From positions 1 through 12,470 of the forward strand of contig CAIKFN010000162.1 of the NCBI GenBank assembly GCA_903826715.1: a stretch of DNA of 12,470 nt, given 5' to 3'. Made by a program: the position numbers and the translations under genes. This document shows positions 1 through 7,446 of this stretch, piece after piece. Numbering within the stretch: position 1 is the stretch's first letter; each line of letters starts with the position of its first letter. The notes under the pieces were generated by a model that was not told where the DNA came from, made no database searches, and worked only from the letters and a program-made list of their open reading frames with translations. The stretch is from an uncultured Actinomycetes bacterium (GTDB lineage: Bacteria > Actinomycetota > Acidimicrobiia > Acidimicrobiales > RAAP-2).

Positions 1-43
1 ACTTCTTTGGCCTCCTCCGCAGAAGGACAAAATAAAGTTCACT

Positions 44-373
44 ATGTTTTCACACCAATGTCAAGCATTTAAGACTTTATTTCGACAGTTGTATGTCATG
101 GAATTCAATCGTGGAATATATTTTGGTCGCAGTGAATTAGGAGATGTGTCGAGTGGCGCTGAGCGTTCAACACTCGTTTTAGGGCCCAGTAGGAGTGGTA
201 AAACAAGCTCCATAATCATCCCAAATCTCCTGATGAGCGAACATTCTTGTGTCATCACTTCAACTAAGGATGACGTGCTGCAATTGATGTCAAAGTCCCG
301 CAGAAAAGGAGCGAATTTGCTCTTTGATTCGACTAAAAAACATCCTCTGAGCACCAAGCCGAGCAAAAAATAA
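44..373 (+). CDS. Truncated TraG/VirD4-like type IV coupling protein (N-terminal ATPase part), probable remnant
   Basis: Conjugative coupling proteins are hexameric DNA-pumping ATPases that bring the relaxosome to a type IV secretion channel at the membrane. The 109-residue reading shows the typical block: GIYFGRSELG (residues 24-33), a Walker A motif GPSRSGKT (47-54), then IIIPNLL and a VITSTKDD stretch, ending at LLFD (92-95), where family members continue with a Pro-containing loop. It then runs into a short Lys-rich tail and a TAA. Family members have several hundred more residues, including Walker B and the all-alpha domain, and none of that is present in any frame here. The frame is also open leftwards to base 2, so the true start may lie outside the window. 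The ATG at 44 is the first one visible, and a TAAAGT hexamer 5 nt before it could serve a leaderless start. It converges on pafBC with a 38-bp gap. The family call is fairly firm; the remnant status is inferred. Confidence 0.6.
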   Translation: MFSHQCQAFKTLFRQLYVMEFNRGIYFGRSELGDVSSGAERSTLVLGPSRSGKTSSIIIPNLLMSEHSCVITSTKDDVLQLMSKSRRKGANLLFDSTKKHPLSTKPSKK

Positions 374-411
374 ATATTTAGATATTTGACCTGAAAACGC
401 TATTTTTCGCC

Positions 412-2337
412 TTACAGGTTCTTCAGTATCCGTTTAGCGAGCTGGTGTCCTGCTTTTTCGAACTTAGGTGTTGACACTCGAGCACCAGGTCCAGCCTGCA
501 ACATGAGGTTATTTAAGAACTCTTCATCAGAAACTCTGAACATAACTGCGCTCTCATCATTTTTGGTGACGGCCCAACGAGCACCTGGAAGTGGCTCGAA
601 CAACCACCTGGAATTCGCATCAACAAAGACAATGACTTCTTCGCCACCAGAACCAATCTGTGTCAACCAATTTTCTTCAACATCTTTTACTCGTTGCTGA
701 ACTACTTGAGCCGTAGAGAGCACTGCGCTAATGCGGTCAACGCGAAATGTTCGCCATCCTTCGCTTGTTGTGCAGTAGGCACGAATGTAGGTGTGTCCAT
801 TTAGGCGTTTGATGTCTCGTGGTTCAATCGCTCTTTCGCGAGTTTCATCAGACTGACCTGGGGTGTAGAGAATTGTTATCTGTTTCTTGTTATTTACGGC
901 GTCAGTTATCTCCGGGATAAAGGCTTCAACGCCACTTGATTCTGCGCCAAGATAAACGCCACTGGCTTCTTCCAACTTGTCTATCGCCGAGAGGATTGCG
1001 CTGTCTGAATAGACCCTGGTCGCTTCACGAAGCGCCACGTTGAGCTCAAAGACGTCGCGCCACATAAGCGAATTTGGCAACTGGGTTCCATTATCTGTTT
1101 CAGGTAGATAGAGAATTTCAAGCGAGTCTGGATCCTCATCATCTTCATCATCAATTCTCGTGATGTGGGCCGGAAAGTTATTTGAGCCATCAAAAATCTC
1201 GAGTGTGAAAAGACGGTCCATAATGCGACGTACGTCCGCTGGGTCCATGGCAAAGCGGCTTGAAAGTTCACCAACGGTTAAACCTTCGGGGCTTGCGTAC
1301 ACCGCGTGAAGAAGTAGCAATGTTTGGCCCAGAACATCTGAGCGCTCCGGCTCTGAGAAGACGAGTCCTTCAGTTGAAGGTGTGCTCCCCTTGTTTACTT
1401 CTTTCAGCCAGGAAATGAATTCTTTTTTAATGTCCTTCGGGTCTTCTAGAACAACGCGCTCCCCCGCCTGCAGCAAGAACTGCATTGCTGCGTGTGGCGT
1501 GTCGAATGGAACGTTGAGCTCCACCAGGCCACTCTTCTTCTCTCTAGAAGTTGCCTGTGGCTGCTGCTGGCAGATGAGCTCGGCGTAAGTTTTTTTAGCA
1601 ACAACTGTGAGAACAATGGCTGACTCGGCTACAGAGAAGTTTGGTGACCAGCTTTCAGCGTTTCTACTATCGCTATCACTCACTTCAAACTTTTGGGGTA
1701 GGACTTCCGGCATTGAAGTTATGCGATCAATTTTGTAACTCTTAAGGACACCATCTTCTTTAGTCCTAGCAACTAAATAGGAGGAACCATCAAAGGTGGC
1801 GATTCGAAGTGGTTCAACGACACGATTCTTTAGTTTTGTTGAGCGGTAATCAAAGCTCACTGCTCGCTTCAACTTGATGGCGCGCACGAGTGGGTTGTAG
1901 TAGTTAGAAATGGCGAGTGATCCGTCAGTTCCAGGTCCGTCGTTGAAAATGCTGAATACGCCGTATTTTCCAAATCCGTAGAGACGTAGCGCTAAGCGGA
2001 TAACTCTTTCTTCTTGTTCATCAAAGAAGATTCCAACTGCTGCCATAGAGTCGGCGTCAATCCAGTACCCAGAAGTACCGTCACCGGAACCGCTCGTCTC
2101 AACCGGGATGCCATTTGATCGGATGTCTTTTTTGTCTCGCTCAAACTTCTGTCGAACGGCGAGTCGATCACCTTCATACGCTTTCATCAGTTTGTTGCTC
2201 TTGGGGTCATCAATGGTCAGGTCACGAATAATCTCATCTTGAGTGAGGGGCTTGTCCTTGGTGGCATTTTGCAACAGCAGAACAAGGGCCATTAAGCGGT
2301 CGCGCTTCGGATCTGAACTTTTTGGTTTTGGGGCCAT
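412..2337 (-). CDS. pafBC: PafBC: fused double HTH-WYL transcriptional activator of the DNA-damage response
   Basis: PafB and PafC are WYL-domain regulators that, in mycobacteria and other actinobacteria, act with RNA polymerase to switch on the LexA-independent DNA-damage regulon. They are often encoded beside the Pup-proteasome genes. Here both are in one 641-residue chain. The first half has a winged HTH (about 10-95), a WYL domain (about 148-212, with VVEPLRI then SYLVART and YKIDRI) and a WCX-like region to about 312. The second half repeats this order: HTH (about 333-390), an acidic loop (DDEDDEDPD, 397-405 region), WYL (about 475-540, AIEPRDIK, TYIRAYC, FRVDRI) and WCX (about 565-641). 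The W of the name-giving WYL motif is replaced by S and T. Such fusions are known (e.g. in Arthrobacter). An AAGGTGA Shine-Dalgarno (2344-2350) sits 9 nt before the ATG. No proteasome genes are visible, and the left neighbour is a mobile-element relic. Confidence 0.88.
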   Translation of the reverse strand: MAPKPKSSDPKRDRLMALVLLLQNATKDKPLTQDEIIRDLTIDDPKSNKLMKAYEGDRLAVRQKFERDKKDIRSNGIPVETSGSGDGTSGYWIDADSMAAVGIFFDEQEERVIRLALRLYGFGKYGVFSIFNDGPGTDGSLAISNYYNPLVRAIKLKRAVSFDYRSTKLKNRVVEPLRIATFDGSSYLVARTKEDGVLKSYKIDRITSMPEVLPQKFEVSDSDSRNAESWSPNFSVAESAIVLTVVAKKTYAELICQQQPQATSREKKSGLVELNVPFDTPHAAMQFLLQAGERVVLEDPKDIKKEFISWLKEVNKGSTPSTEGLVFSEPERSDVLGQTLLLLHAVYASPEGLTVGELSSRFAMDPADVRRIMDRLFTLEIFDGSNNFPAHITRIDDEDDEDPDSLEILYLPETDNGTQLPNSLMWRDVFELNVALREATRVYSDSAILSAIDKLEEASGVYLGAESSGVEAFIPEITDAVNNKKQITILYTPGQSDETRERAIEPRDIKRLNGHTYIRAYCTTSEGWRTFRVDRISAVLSTAQVVQQRVKDVEENWLTQIGSGGEEVIVFVDANSRWLFEPLPGARWAVTKNDESAVMFRVSDEEFLNNLMLQAGPGARVSTPKFEKAGHQLAKRILKNL

Positions 2338-2474
2338 TGACCGTCACCTTCACTAGAGATACTGAGAGTACAGCCATGGTGTGACATCGTGGTGACTCGC
2401 CTATTTATGGCTTGTGGAACAGGTGACGCTGGGGCATTACGATTGACAAGGTCAAAGCTGTCTTCAGGAGTGCC
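2338..2474. promoter_or_regulatory. Divergent spacer between pafBC and the fmdB-family gene
   Basis: This 137-bp spacer must hold the promoters for both directions. Candidate + strand hexamers are GTGACA (2381-2386) and TATTTA (2402-2407), but their 15-bp spacing is short. A perfect TTGACA (2443-2448) has no -10 partner, because the expected place is the fmdB Shine-Dalgarno. AGGTGACG occurs on the - strand (2349-2342, overlapping the pafBC Shine-Dalgarno) and again on the + strand (2421-2428), with a GGTGAC between them (2391-2396). This could be an operator, but may equally be chance. No convincing - strand promoter for pafBC was found. Confidence 0.3.
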
Positions 2475-2741
2475 ATGCCGACGTACGAATATGAATGCCA
2501 GAAATGCCACCAGCGCATTGAGGCCGTCCAGAAGTTCGCTGACGCTCCACTTACGACGTGTGAGCACTGTGGTGGCGATCTGAAGAAGGTGTTTTCTGCC
2601 GTGGGAATTGTTTTTAAGGGCAGTGGGTTCTACAAGAACGACAGCCGTGGAGCGAGTTCATCAACTACCCCTCCTGCTTCGACTCCAGCTCCTACGGCTG
2701 CCCCGGCAACTCCCGCCCCTGCTCCAAAATCTGCTGACTAA
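2475..2741 (+). CDS. FmdB-family zinc-ribbon protein
   Basis: This is a small (88-residue) protein of the FmdB/CxxC_CxxC_SSSS family. The first member was described as a putative regulator of formamidase, but the biochemical role of the family is unknown. The start MPTYEYEC is the family hallmark. Two zinc knuckles follow, C8-x2-C11 and C29-x2-C32, and then the conserved segment with KGSGFYKND (48-56). The tail from about residue 59 is a low-complexity Ser/Thr/Pro/Ala stretch, probably disordered, as in many actinobacterial members. AGGAG at 2466-2470 lies only 4 nt before the ATG. The gene is 16 bp from the amidase downstream and they probably share a transcript; the pairing with an amidase echoes the original FmdB-formamidase link but does not prove it. 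Confidence 0.85.
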   Translation: MPTYEYECQKCHQRIEAVQKFADAPLTTCEHCGGDLKKVFSAVGIVFKGSGFYKNDSRGASSSTTPPASTPAPTAAPATPAPAPKSAD

Positions 2742-2757
2742 CTTTTAGGAGCTCACC

Positions 2758-4212
2758 ATGGCTGATCCACATTCACCGAGTGCTGAACTTGGCTACTTAA
2801 GTGCTATCGAAGTTATTTCTCGTTTAGAAAATAAAAGCCTTACCTCCACACAATTAGTAACCGCACTAATCGAACGTATTCAGAACATTGACATCGACGG
2901 CACAGCGATTTCACTTCACTCAATCGCGGCGGTGAACGAACAAGCGCTTGCAACAGCACGCGAAAGAGACGATGAACGTAGCCGCGGAATTTCTCGTGGA
3001 GCGCTCCATGGTGTTCCAGTAATCATTAAAGACAACATTGAAGCCATTGGACTTCCGGGACTGGCTGGATCCACTTCGCTTATTGGCAGACCCACACGTG
3101 ATGCGAAGCTCGTTGTGAGTCTCAAAGAAGCCGGGGCAATCATTCTTGCCAGCACGAACTTAAGTGAGTGGGCCAACATTCGCTCCACCAGGTCATCAAG
3201 TGGTTGGAGCGCAACTGGTGGACTCGTTGGCAACCCATGGGCCTTAGAGCGTTCTGCTGGAGGGTCTTCTTCAGGAACTGGTGCTGCACTTGCAGCAGGA
3301 CTTAGCCCACTCGGTATTGGAACAGAAACTGATGGGTCAATTACATGCCCTGCATCTCTTAACGGAGTGTCTGGACTTAAGCCAACCGTTGGCACAGTGT
3401 CTCGTGAGTTTGTCGTTCCAATTAGCCCCAGTCAGGACAGCCCCGGGCCAATGGCGCGCAGCGTCGACGATGTGGCACTTCTCTACAGCGTTCTAAGTAA
3501 CACAACCAAGCCTGAGACCTTGTCGAGTCCACGAATTGTTATGTCTCCTACGTGGATGACTGGTCACCCAGAAACCGATGAGTGTTTCAAAAACATTGTG
3601 GAAATTCTAAAAATCACGGGAACCGAAGTCGCGCAGCGTGACTTCGCCGTCGCTGGAGAGCAAGAGGGCAACGACGAGCTGCATGTTCTTCTCTCAGAGC
3701 TCGTTACCTCAATGGGCACATATCTCACGAACCGATCAGGTAGTGGCGTTTCTTCACTACAAGATGTTGTGGACTTTGAAGATCGACACGCTGAGATCGA
3801 ACAGCCTTATTTTGCTCATGAACTCTTCGACATGGCACTAGAAAAGGGTGGCACTGAGACTGAGTCCTACAAACTCGCTCGTGAGCGAAATCTGAAGTGG
3901 GCAACCGAAACGTGTCTGACTCCGGGCCTTGAGGGCTACGACGTGGTCATCTCTCCTGCCTACGGACCTGCATGGAAAACAGACTTGGTCACAGGTGGTC
4001 ACCCTGGCGCTGCTAGCCCTTCGATTGGGGCAGCGGCTATTGCTGGCTGGCCCATTATGAGCGTGCCCATGGGGCTTATTAAGGGCCTGCCTGTGGGACT
4101 GTGCATCATTGGCCGACCTCACAGTGAGTGGCAGATTTTAGAAGTTGCGAAGAAGATCGAGCAGCTCGTTACGCTTCCGCACCCACTGTGGACAGAGCCC
4201 ACACGCGGGTAA
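2758..4212 (+). CDS. Amidase-signature family hydrolase
   Basis: This 484-residue enzyme belongs to the amidase-signature family, which hydrolyses C-N amide bonds with a Ser-cisSer-Lys triad. The triad can be placed by spacing against GatA and FAAH: K91 (in HGVPVIIKDN), S170 (in AGGSSSG) and S194 (in TETDGSI), with the usual 24 residues between the two serines. The C-terminal part keeps a GLPVGLCIIGRP motif (near 450-461), seen in free-standing amidases. The protein has no gatB or gatC beside it, and the 190-194 segment reads ETDGS rather than the DTGGS seen in GatA. It is therefore more likely a catabolic or detoxifying amidase than the Glu-tRNA amidotransferase subunit, but the substrate cannot be read from sequence. 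AGGAG (2747-2751) lies 6 nt before the ATG. No signal peptide is seen, so it is cytoplasmic. Confidence 0.85.
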   Translation: MADPHSPSAELGYLSAIEVISRLENKSLTSTQLVTALIERIQNIDIDGTAISLHSIAAVNEQALATARERDDERSRGISRGALHGVPVIIKDNIEAIGLPGLAGSTSLIGRPTRDAKLVVSLKEAGAIILASTNLSEWANIRSTRSSSGWSATGGLVGNPWALERSAGGSSSGTGAALAAGLSPLGIGTETDGSITCPASLNGVSGLKPTVGTVSREFVVPISPSQDSPGPMARSVDDVALLYSVLSNTTKPETLSSPRIVMSPTWMTGHPETDECFKNIVEILKITGTEVAQRDFAVAGEQEGNDELHVLLSELVTSMGTYLTNRSGSGVSSLQDVVDFEDRHAEIEQPYFAHELFDMALEKGGTETESYKLARERNLKWATETCLTPGLEGYDVVISPAYGPAWKTDLVTGGHPGAASPSIGAAAIAGWPIMSVPMGLIKGLPVGLCIIGRPHSEWQILEVAKKIEQLVTLPHPLWTEPTRG

Positions 4213-4220
4213 TTGCACTT

Positions 4221-4249
4221 TTTTCAAAAATAATTAGCAACGGTAGGCT
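4221..4249 (+). promoter_or_regulatory. Candidate dxs promoter for a leaderless transcript
   Basis: TTTTCA (4221-4226, 4/6 to the -35 consensus) and TAGGCT (4244-4249, a TAnnnT -10) are separated by 17 bp. The -10 ends exactly 7 nt before the G of the GTG start at 4256, so the predicted +1 is the first base of the dxs start codon. The 43-bp spacer has only a weak GAGAG purine run next to the GTG and no well-placed Shine-Dalgarno. Leaderless mRNAs are common in actinobacteria; here it is inferred from geometry. Confidence 0.45.
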
Positions 4250-4255
4250 GAGAGA

Positions 4256-6181
4256 GTGATTCTTCCAACTATTGAAACCCCCGCCGACCTTCAGGCGCTT
4301 TCATACGACGAACTAAACCAACTCAGCCAAGAAATACGTGAGTTCATTATTTCTAGCGTGACAACGACTGGTGGACACCTGGGCTCAAACCTTGGCGTTG
4401 TTGAACTCACCTTGGCGCTACACCGCGTCTTTGACTCCCCGAAGGACATTCTGCTCTGGGACACTGGGCACCAGTCCTATGTTCACAAACTACTCACCGG
4501 GAGGCGTTATGGATTTAAAAACCTTCGCCAGCGCGGTGGCCTTTCAGGATATCCGAGTCGGAGTGAATCTGAGCACGACTGGATTGAGTCAAGTCACGCA
4601 TCAACCGCACTCTCCTACGCTCATGGACTCTCTGTTGCTCTAGAAGCAAAGAAGGAGCTCATTGGTCACGGTGGAAACCGACATGTAGTTGCAGTTGTTG
4701 GTGATGGATCGCTCACCGGAGGAATGGCGTATGAAGCGCTTAACAATCTCGGTCACTCCGATCAGCGCGTGGTCATTGTCTTAAATGACAATGGACGCAG
4801 TTACGCACCAACTATTTCTAAGTTGTCAGAACAGCTGACAACACTTCGACTCAACAAGTCCTACCTCACACTTCGTGACCGTATTCGTAAACTGGTCCCT
4901 CACATGCCAAAGGCGGGGCAAGCTGCGTACGCGGGTCTGCACGGATTTACAAAAGCAGTTCGTGAATTAGTAACGCCACACGCATTCTTTGAAAATCTTG
5001 GTGTTCGCTACGTTGGCCCTATTAATGGTCACAACATTGAAGCACTCGAGGTCGCGCTAAAGAGCGCATCAACGTGGGACGGACCAATTGTTGTGCACGT
5101 GCTCACTGAAAAAGGTCGTGGCTACGAGCCTGCAACAAACGACGAGTTAAAGATGCACGACTTCAAGTTGCCACCACGACTAAACGACGAAGAGATTGCT
5201 CCTCAGTCCTTTACTCAAGCATTCTCAGACGCCTTACTTACTCTCGCCAGCGCCGATGAGCGCATTGTTGCCATCACCGCTGCAATGGCGGGACCAACGG
5301 GGCTACTCGGATTCCAAGAGCGTTTTCCTAAGCGCTTCTTTGACGTAGGAATTGCTGAACAGCACGCCGTTACTGCTGCTGCGGGTATGGCAATGGGCGG
5401 ACTCAAGCCAGTTGTTGCGCTCTACTCAACGTTTTTCTCGCGAGCATTCGATCAAGCCAACCTCGACGTTGGACTGCTTGACCTTCCGGTTGTCTTTGTA
5501 TTTGACCGTGCCGGAATTACAGGTGACGACGGACCAAGTCACCACGGAATTCTCGACATCGCGCTCTGTCTCGCAATCCCGAACATGACAATCTTTGCGC
5601 CTTCAACCACACAAGAGCTCCCTGGCATGCTCGCCAAGGCCCTTTCACTTTCGACACCTTCAGCCATCAGGTTCCCAAAGACGCTGCCACAACCATTCGA
5701 TGGAAAAACTGGAGATGGACTCGAAGCGCGCAAAATTCAACAAGGCGACGGTTCTCTCTGTGTTCTCGCGGTTGGAAAAATGGCCACCTCCGCATTTGCT
5801 GCGTTGCATCTCATGGGCGAGGACGCGAAGAAGATAACGCTCTATGACGTACGAGTACTACCACCAGATCAAAATATGATTGATGACGCGGTAAAGCACG
5901 CACGAGTTATCACTATTGAAGACGGAACTCGCCATGGTGGTGCTGGGACGCTCATGGTGTCAGCCGTCAGAAGTCGTGCACAAGAACTTGAGATGCCATT
6001 TCCAACAACCCGTATTCTTGGCATCCCTCGTGCCTACCTTGAGCAGCATCGTCCAGATTTGCTCCTTGCAGAAATTGGACTGGACCCCGAAGGAATTAAG
6101 GGTGCATTTACTCGACTACTTAACGATCAACCGGAATTTGGGCACGAAGTTCCTGAAGCTCCACGTCCACATTTTCTCTAA
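4256..6181 (+). CDS. dxs: 1-deoxy-D-xylulose-5-phosphate synthase
   Basis: Dxs condenses pyruvate and glyceraldehyde 3-phosphate, with thiamine diphosphate, to 1-deoxy-D-xylulose 5-phosphate. This is the entry step of the MEP isoprenoid pathway (and feeds thiamine and pyridoxal in some bacteria). The 641 residues match the usual length. Visible hallmarks are H41 in GGHLGSNLG, H72 in WDTGHQSY, the ThDP/Mg site G149-D150-G151 to N177-D178-N179, E368 in GIAEQH (the cofactor-activating Glu), and GPSHHG (426-431), the actinobacterial form of the substrate-binding His loop. A transketolase C-terminal domain follows. The start is GTG at 4256, giving ILPTIETPADLQ, where the family normally begins. 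The next gene, msrB, starts 18 bp downstream but appears to have its own promoter inside the dxs 3' end. Confidence 0.96.
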   Translation: MILPTIETPADLQALSYDELNQLSQEIREFIISSVTTTGGHLGSNLGVVELTLALHRVFDSPKDILLWDTGHQSYVHKLLTGRRYGFKNLRQRGGLSGYPSRSESEHDWIESSHASTALSYAHGLSVALEAKKELIGHGGNRHVVAVVGDGSLTGGMAYEALNNLGHSDQRVVIVLNDNGRSYAPTISKLSEQLTTLRLNKSYLTLRDRIRKLVPHMPKAGQAAYAGLHGFTKAVRELVTPHAFFENLGVRYVGPINGHNIEALEVALKSASTWDGPIVVHVLTEKGRGYEPATNDELKMHDFKLPPRLNDEEIAPQSFTQAFSDALLTLASADERIVAITAAMAGPTGLLGFQERFPKRFFDVGIAEQHAVTAAAGMAMGGLKPVVALYSTFFSRAFDQANLDVGLLDLPVVFVFDRAGITGDDGPSHHGILDIALCLAIPNMTIFAPSTTQELPGMLAKALSLSTPSAIRFPKTLPQPFDGKTGDGLEARKIQQGDGSLCVLAVGKMATSAFAALHLMGEDAKKITLYDVRVLPPDQNMIDDAVKHARVITIEDGTRHGGAGTLMVSAVRSRAQELEMPFPTTRILGIPRAYLEQHRPDLLLAEIGLDPEGIKGAFTRLLNDQPEFGHEVPEAPRPHFL

Positions 6182-6193
6182 TACCGCTACATT
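6166..6193 (+). promoter_or_regulatory. Candidate msrB promoter, overlapping the dxs 3' end, leaderless
   Basis: TACATT (6188-6193) fits TAnnnT and ends 7 nt before the A of the msrB ATG (6200), the same geometry as at dxs. A weak -35, TCCACA (6166-6171), lies 16 bp upstream inside the last codons of dxs. The 18-bp spacer has no Shine-Dalgarno. This is support by position only, and reading through from dxs is also possible. Confidence 0.35.
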
Positions 6194-6199
6194 GAACTA

Positions 6200-6595
6200 A
6201 TGACCTACGAGGTAGTTAAGAGCGAAGAACAGTGGCTAGAAGAACTTGGTCCTGAGCGTTACGCAGTGCTGCGCCAAGCTGGAACTGAAGCTCCATTCAC
6301 TGGTTCGCTCCTTAATGTGAATGCCAATGGCACGTACGCCTGTGGTGGATGCAATCAGGTTCTATTTAACAGTGGACAGAAGTTTGACTCGCACTGTGGA
6401 TGGCCAAGTTTTGATGCCTGTGAGCCGGGAACAATCATTGAGAAAGAAGATCGCTCACTCTTTCGTGCGCGTACCGAAATTCTTTGCTCAAAGTGTGGTG
6501 GTCATTTGGGTCACGTGTTTGATGATGGACCAACCCCAACGGGACTTCGCTACTGCGTAAATTCACTCTCGATTGAGTTCGAAGAGACGAATTAA
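6200..6595 (+). CDS. msrB: Peptide-methionine (R)-S-oxide reductase MsrB
   Basis: MsrB reduces methionine-R-sulfoxide in proteins back to methionine, using thioredoxin. The 131-residue chain is the full single-domain form. It has the two structural zinc pairs C48-x2-C51 and C96-x2-C99, the conserved CGWPSF (66-71), GHLGHVFDDGP (101-111) and the catalytic C119 in RYCVNS. C66, just before GWPSF, is at the position used as resolving Cys in many two-Cys MsrBs. No signal peptide is seen, so it acts in the cytoplasm. The start ATG has no Shine-Dalgarno but does have a candidate leaderless promoter. Its stop TAA overlaps the ftsX stop on the opposite strand (shared TTAA, 6592-6595), so msrB and ftsX transcripts must run into each other. 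Confidence 0.95.
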   Translation: MTYEVVKSEEQWLEELGPERYAVLRQAGTEAPFTGSLLNVNANGTYACGGCNQVLFNSGQKFDSHCGWPSFDACEPGTIIEKEDRSLFRARTEILCSKCGGHLGHVFDDGPTPTGLRYCVNSLSIEFEETN

Positions 6596-7446
6596 ACGTC
6601 TAGGAATCGTCGGATTGCAATCGCTGATCCAACTGACCCAATAAGAATTCCAACTACGAGCACTACGGCATTGGTGCCAAGTAAGGCATTGGTATTGAGT
6701 CGGAATTCATTGTGGAGTGGATACCAAATGTGAAGCGCGGTTACCGCGCCAACCGCTACGAGTGAGCCGAGAAGTCCCTGAATAAATCCTTCAGTGATGT
6801 ATGGAATTCTGATGAACCAGTTAGTAGCACCAACGAGTTTCATAACCGACACTTCGCGTCGTCGAGCGAAAATTGCCATTCGAATGGTGTTGAGGATCAG
6901 TACGGTCGCAGAAAGAAGTAGTACTGCCGCGAGTGCCAAGAACACAATCTGGAGAACTCGAATTGCCTTGTTCATTTGACGAATCTGCTGCTCCGGTGCA
7001 GTTACCTTATAGACACCCGGCTCGTTGCTAAACGTTGATTCAACAACAAACGCATCTGAAGGAATCACAGGAACACAACGAAATGACGACGGCATGTCCG
7101 AAACGGTGAGGACCTGAGACTCTGACTGTGGAAGAAGTTGTACCGCTTCTTGATAGTCCTGCTGTTGGGTGTAGAACGTACAGTTCTTAACGATTGGCAA
7201 GTTAGCGAGTTGTCCTTGAACACTCGAGATTTCCCCAGCAGACGCGGCAGGTTGCATCCAAACAGTTACTCGTGTCCCCTGCTGCCACTGTGCAGATGCC
7301 TGAGCGGCACTCTGCTTGAGCAACAGCGCTGATCCAACGAGAGAAAGCGAGACGGCAACGGTGAGAATGGCAGCAATTGTCATCATGCGGTTTCGCCACA
7401 AGTTAGAAAAGGTCTCTTTAAAGGCGTAACGGAAATAGACGCGCAT
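6592..7446 (-). CDS. ftsX: Cell division protein FtsX (membrane subunit of FtsEX)
   Basis: FtsX is the membrane partner of FtsE. The complex does not transport a solute but passes ATP-driven conformational change to cell-wall hydrolases outside the membrane, in actinobacteria typically RipC. The 284 residues show the standard order: a short basic cytoplasmic start, TM1 (about 21-44), an extracellular domain (about 45-160) and three more membrane segments (about 164-188, 216-241 and 255-277). The conserved RRREVSVMKLVGA (195-207) lies between TM2 and TM3. The extracellular domain has two cysteines, C89 and C124, that could form a disulfide. The ATG overlaps the ftsE stop by one base (TAATG), with GAGG (7457-7460) 10 nt upstream. 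smpB, which often follows ftsX in actinobacteria, is not present here. Confidence 0.94.
   Translation of the reverse strand: MRVYFRYAFKETFSNLWRNRMMTIAAILTVAVSLSLVGSALLLKQSAAQASAQWQQGTRVTVWMQPAASAGEISSVQGQLANLPIVKNCTFYTQQQDYQEAVQLLPQSESQVLTVSDMPSSFRCVPVIPSDAFVVESTFSNEPGVYKVTAPEQQIRQMNKAIRVLQIVFLALAAVLLLSATVLILNTIRMAIFARRREVSVMKLVGATNWFIRIPYITEGFIQGLLGSLVAVGAVTALHIWYPLHNEFRLNTNALLGTNAVVLVVGILIGSVGSAIAIRRFLDV

Noticed and set aside
374..411. Terminator between the coupling-protein fragment and pafBC
   Set aside because: Only a five-pair AT stem (GAAAA/TTTTC) is present, which is too weak to call.
2443..2448. Perfect TTGACA as an fmdB -35 box
   Set aside because: The -10 would fall on the Shine-Dalgarno at 2466-2471, and no TAnnnT is present at an acceptable distance.
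2916..3395. 159-codon - strand frame across the amidase
   Set aside because: It covers the catalytic region of the amidase on the opposite strand, shows no family resemblance, and is a shadow frame.
4199..4226. Terminator after the amidase, with a CCC/GGG stem and a T-run
   Set aside because: The stem has three pairs and the T-run starts about 8 nt after it, so it is not a convincing intrinsic terminator.
4822..4842. Eight-base perfect inverted repeat GTTGTCAG/CTGACAAC with a 5-nt loop inside dxs
   Set aside because: One or two such repeats are expected by chance in 12 kb, and it lies within well-conserved coding sequence with no T-run after it.
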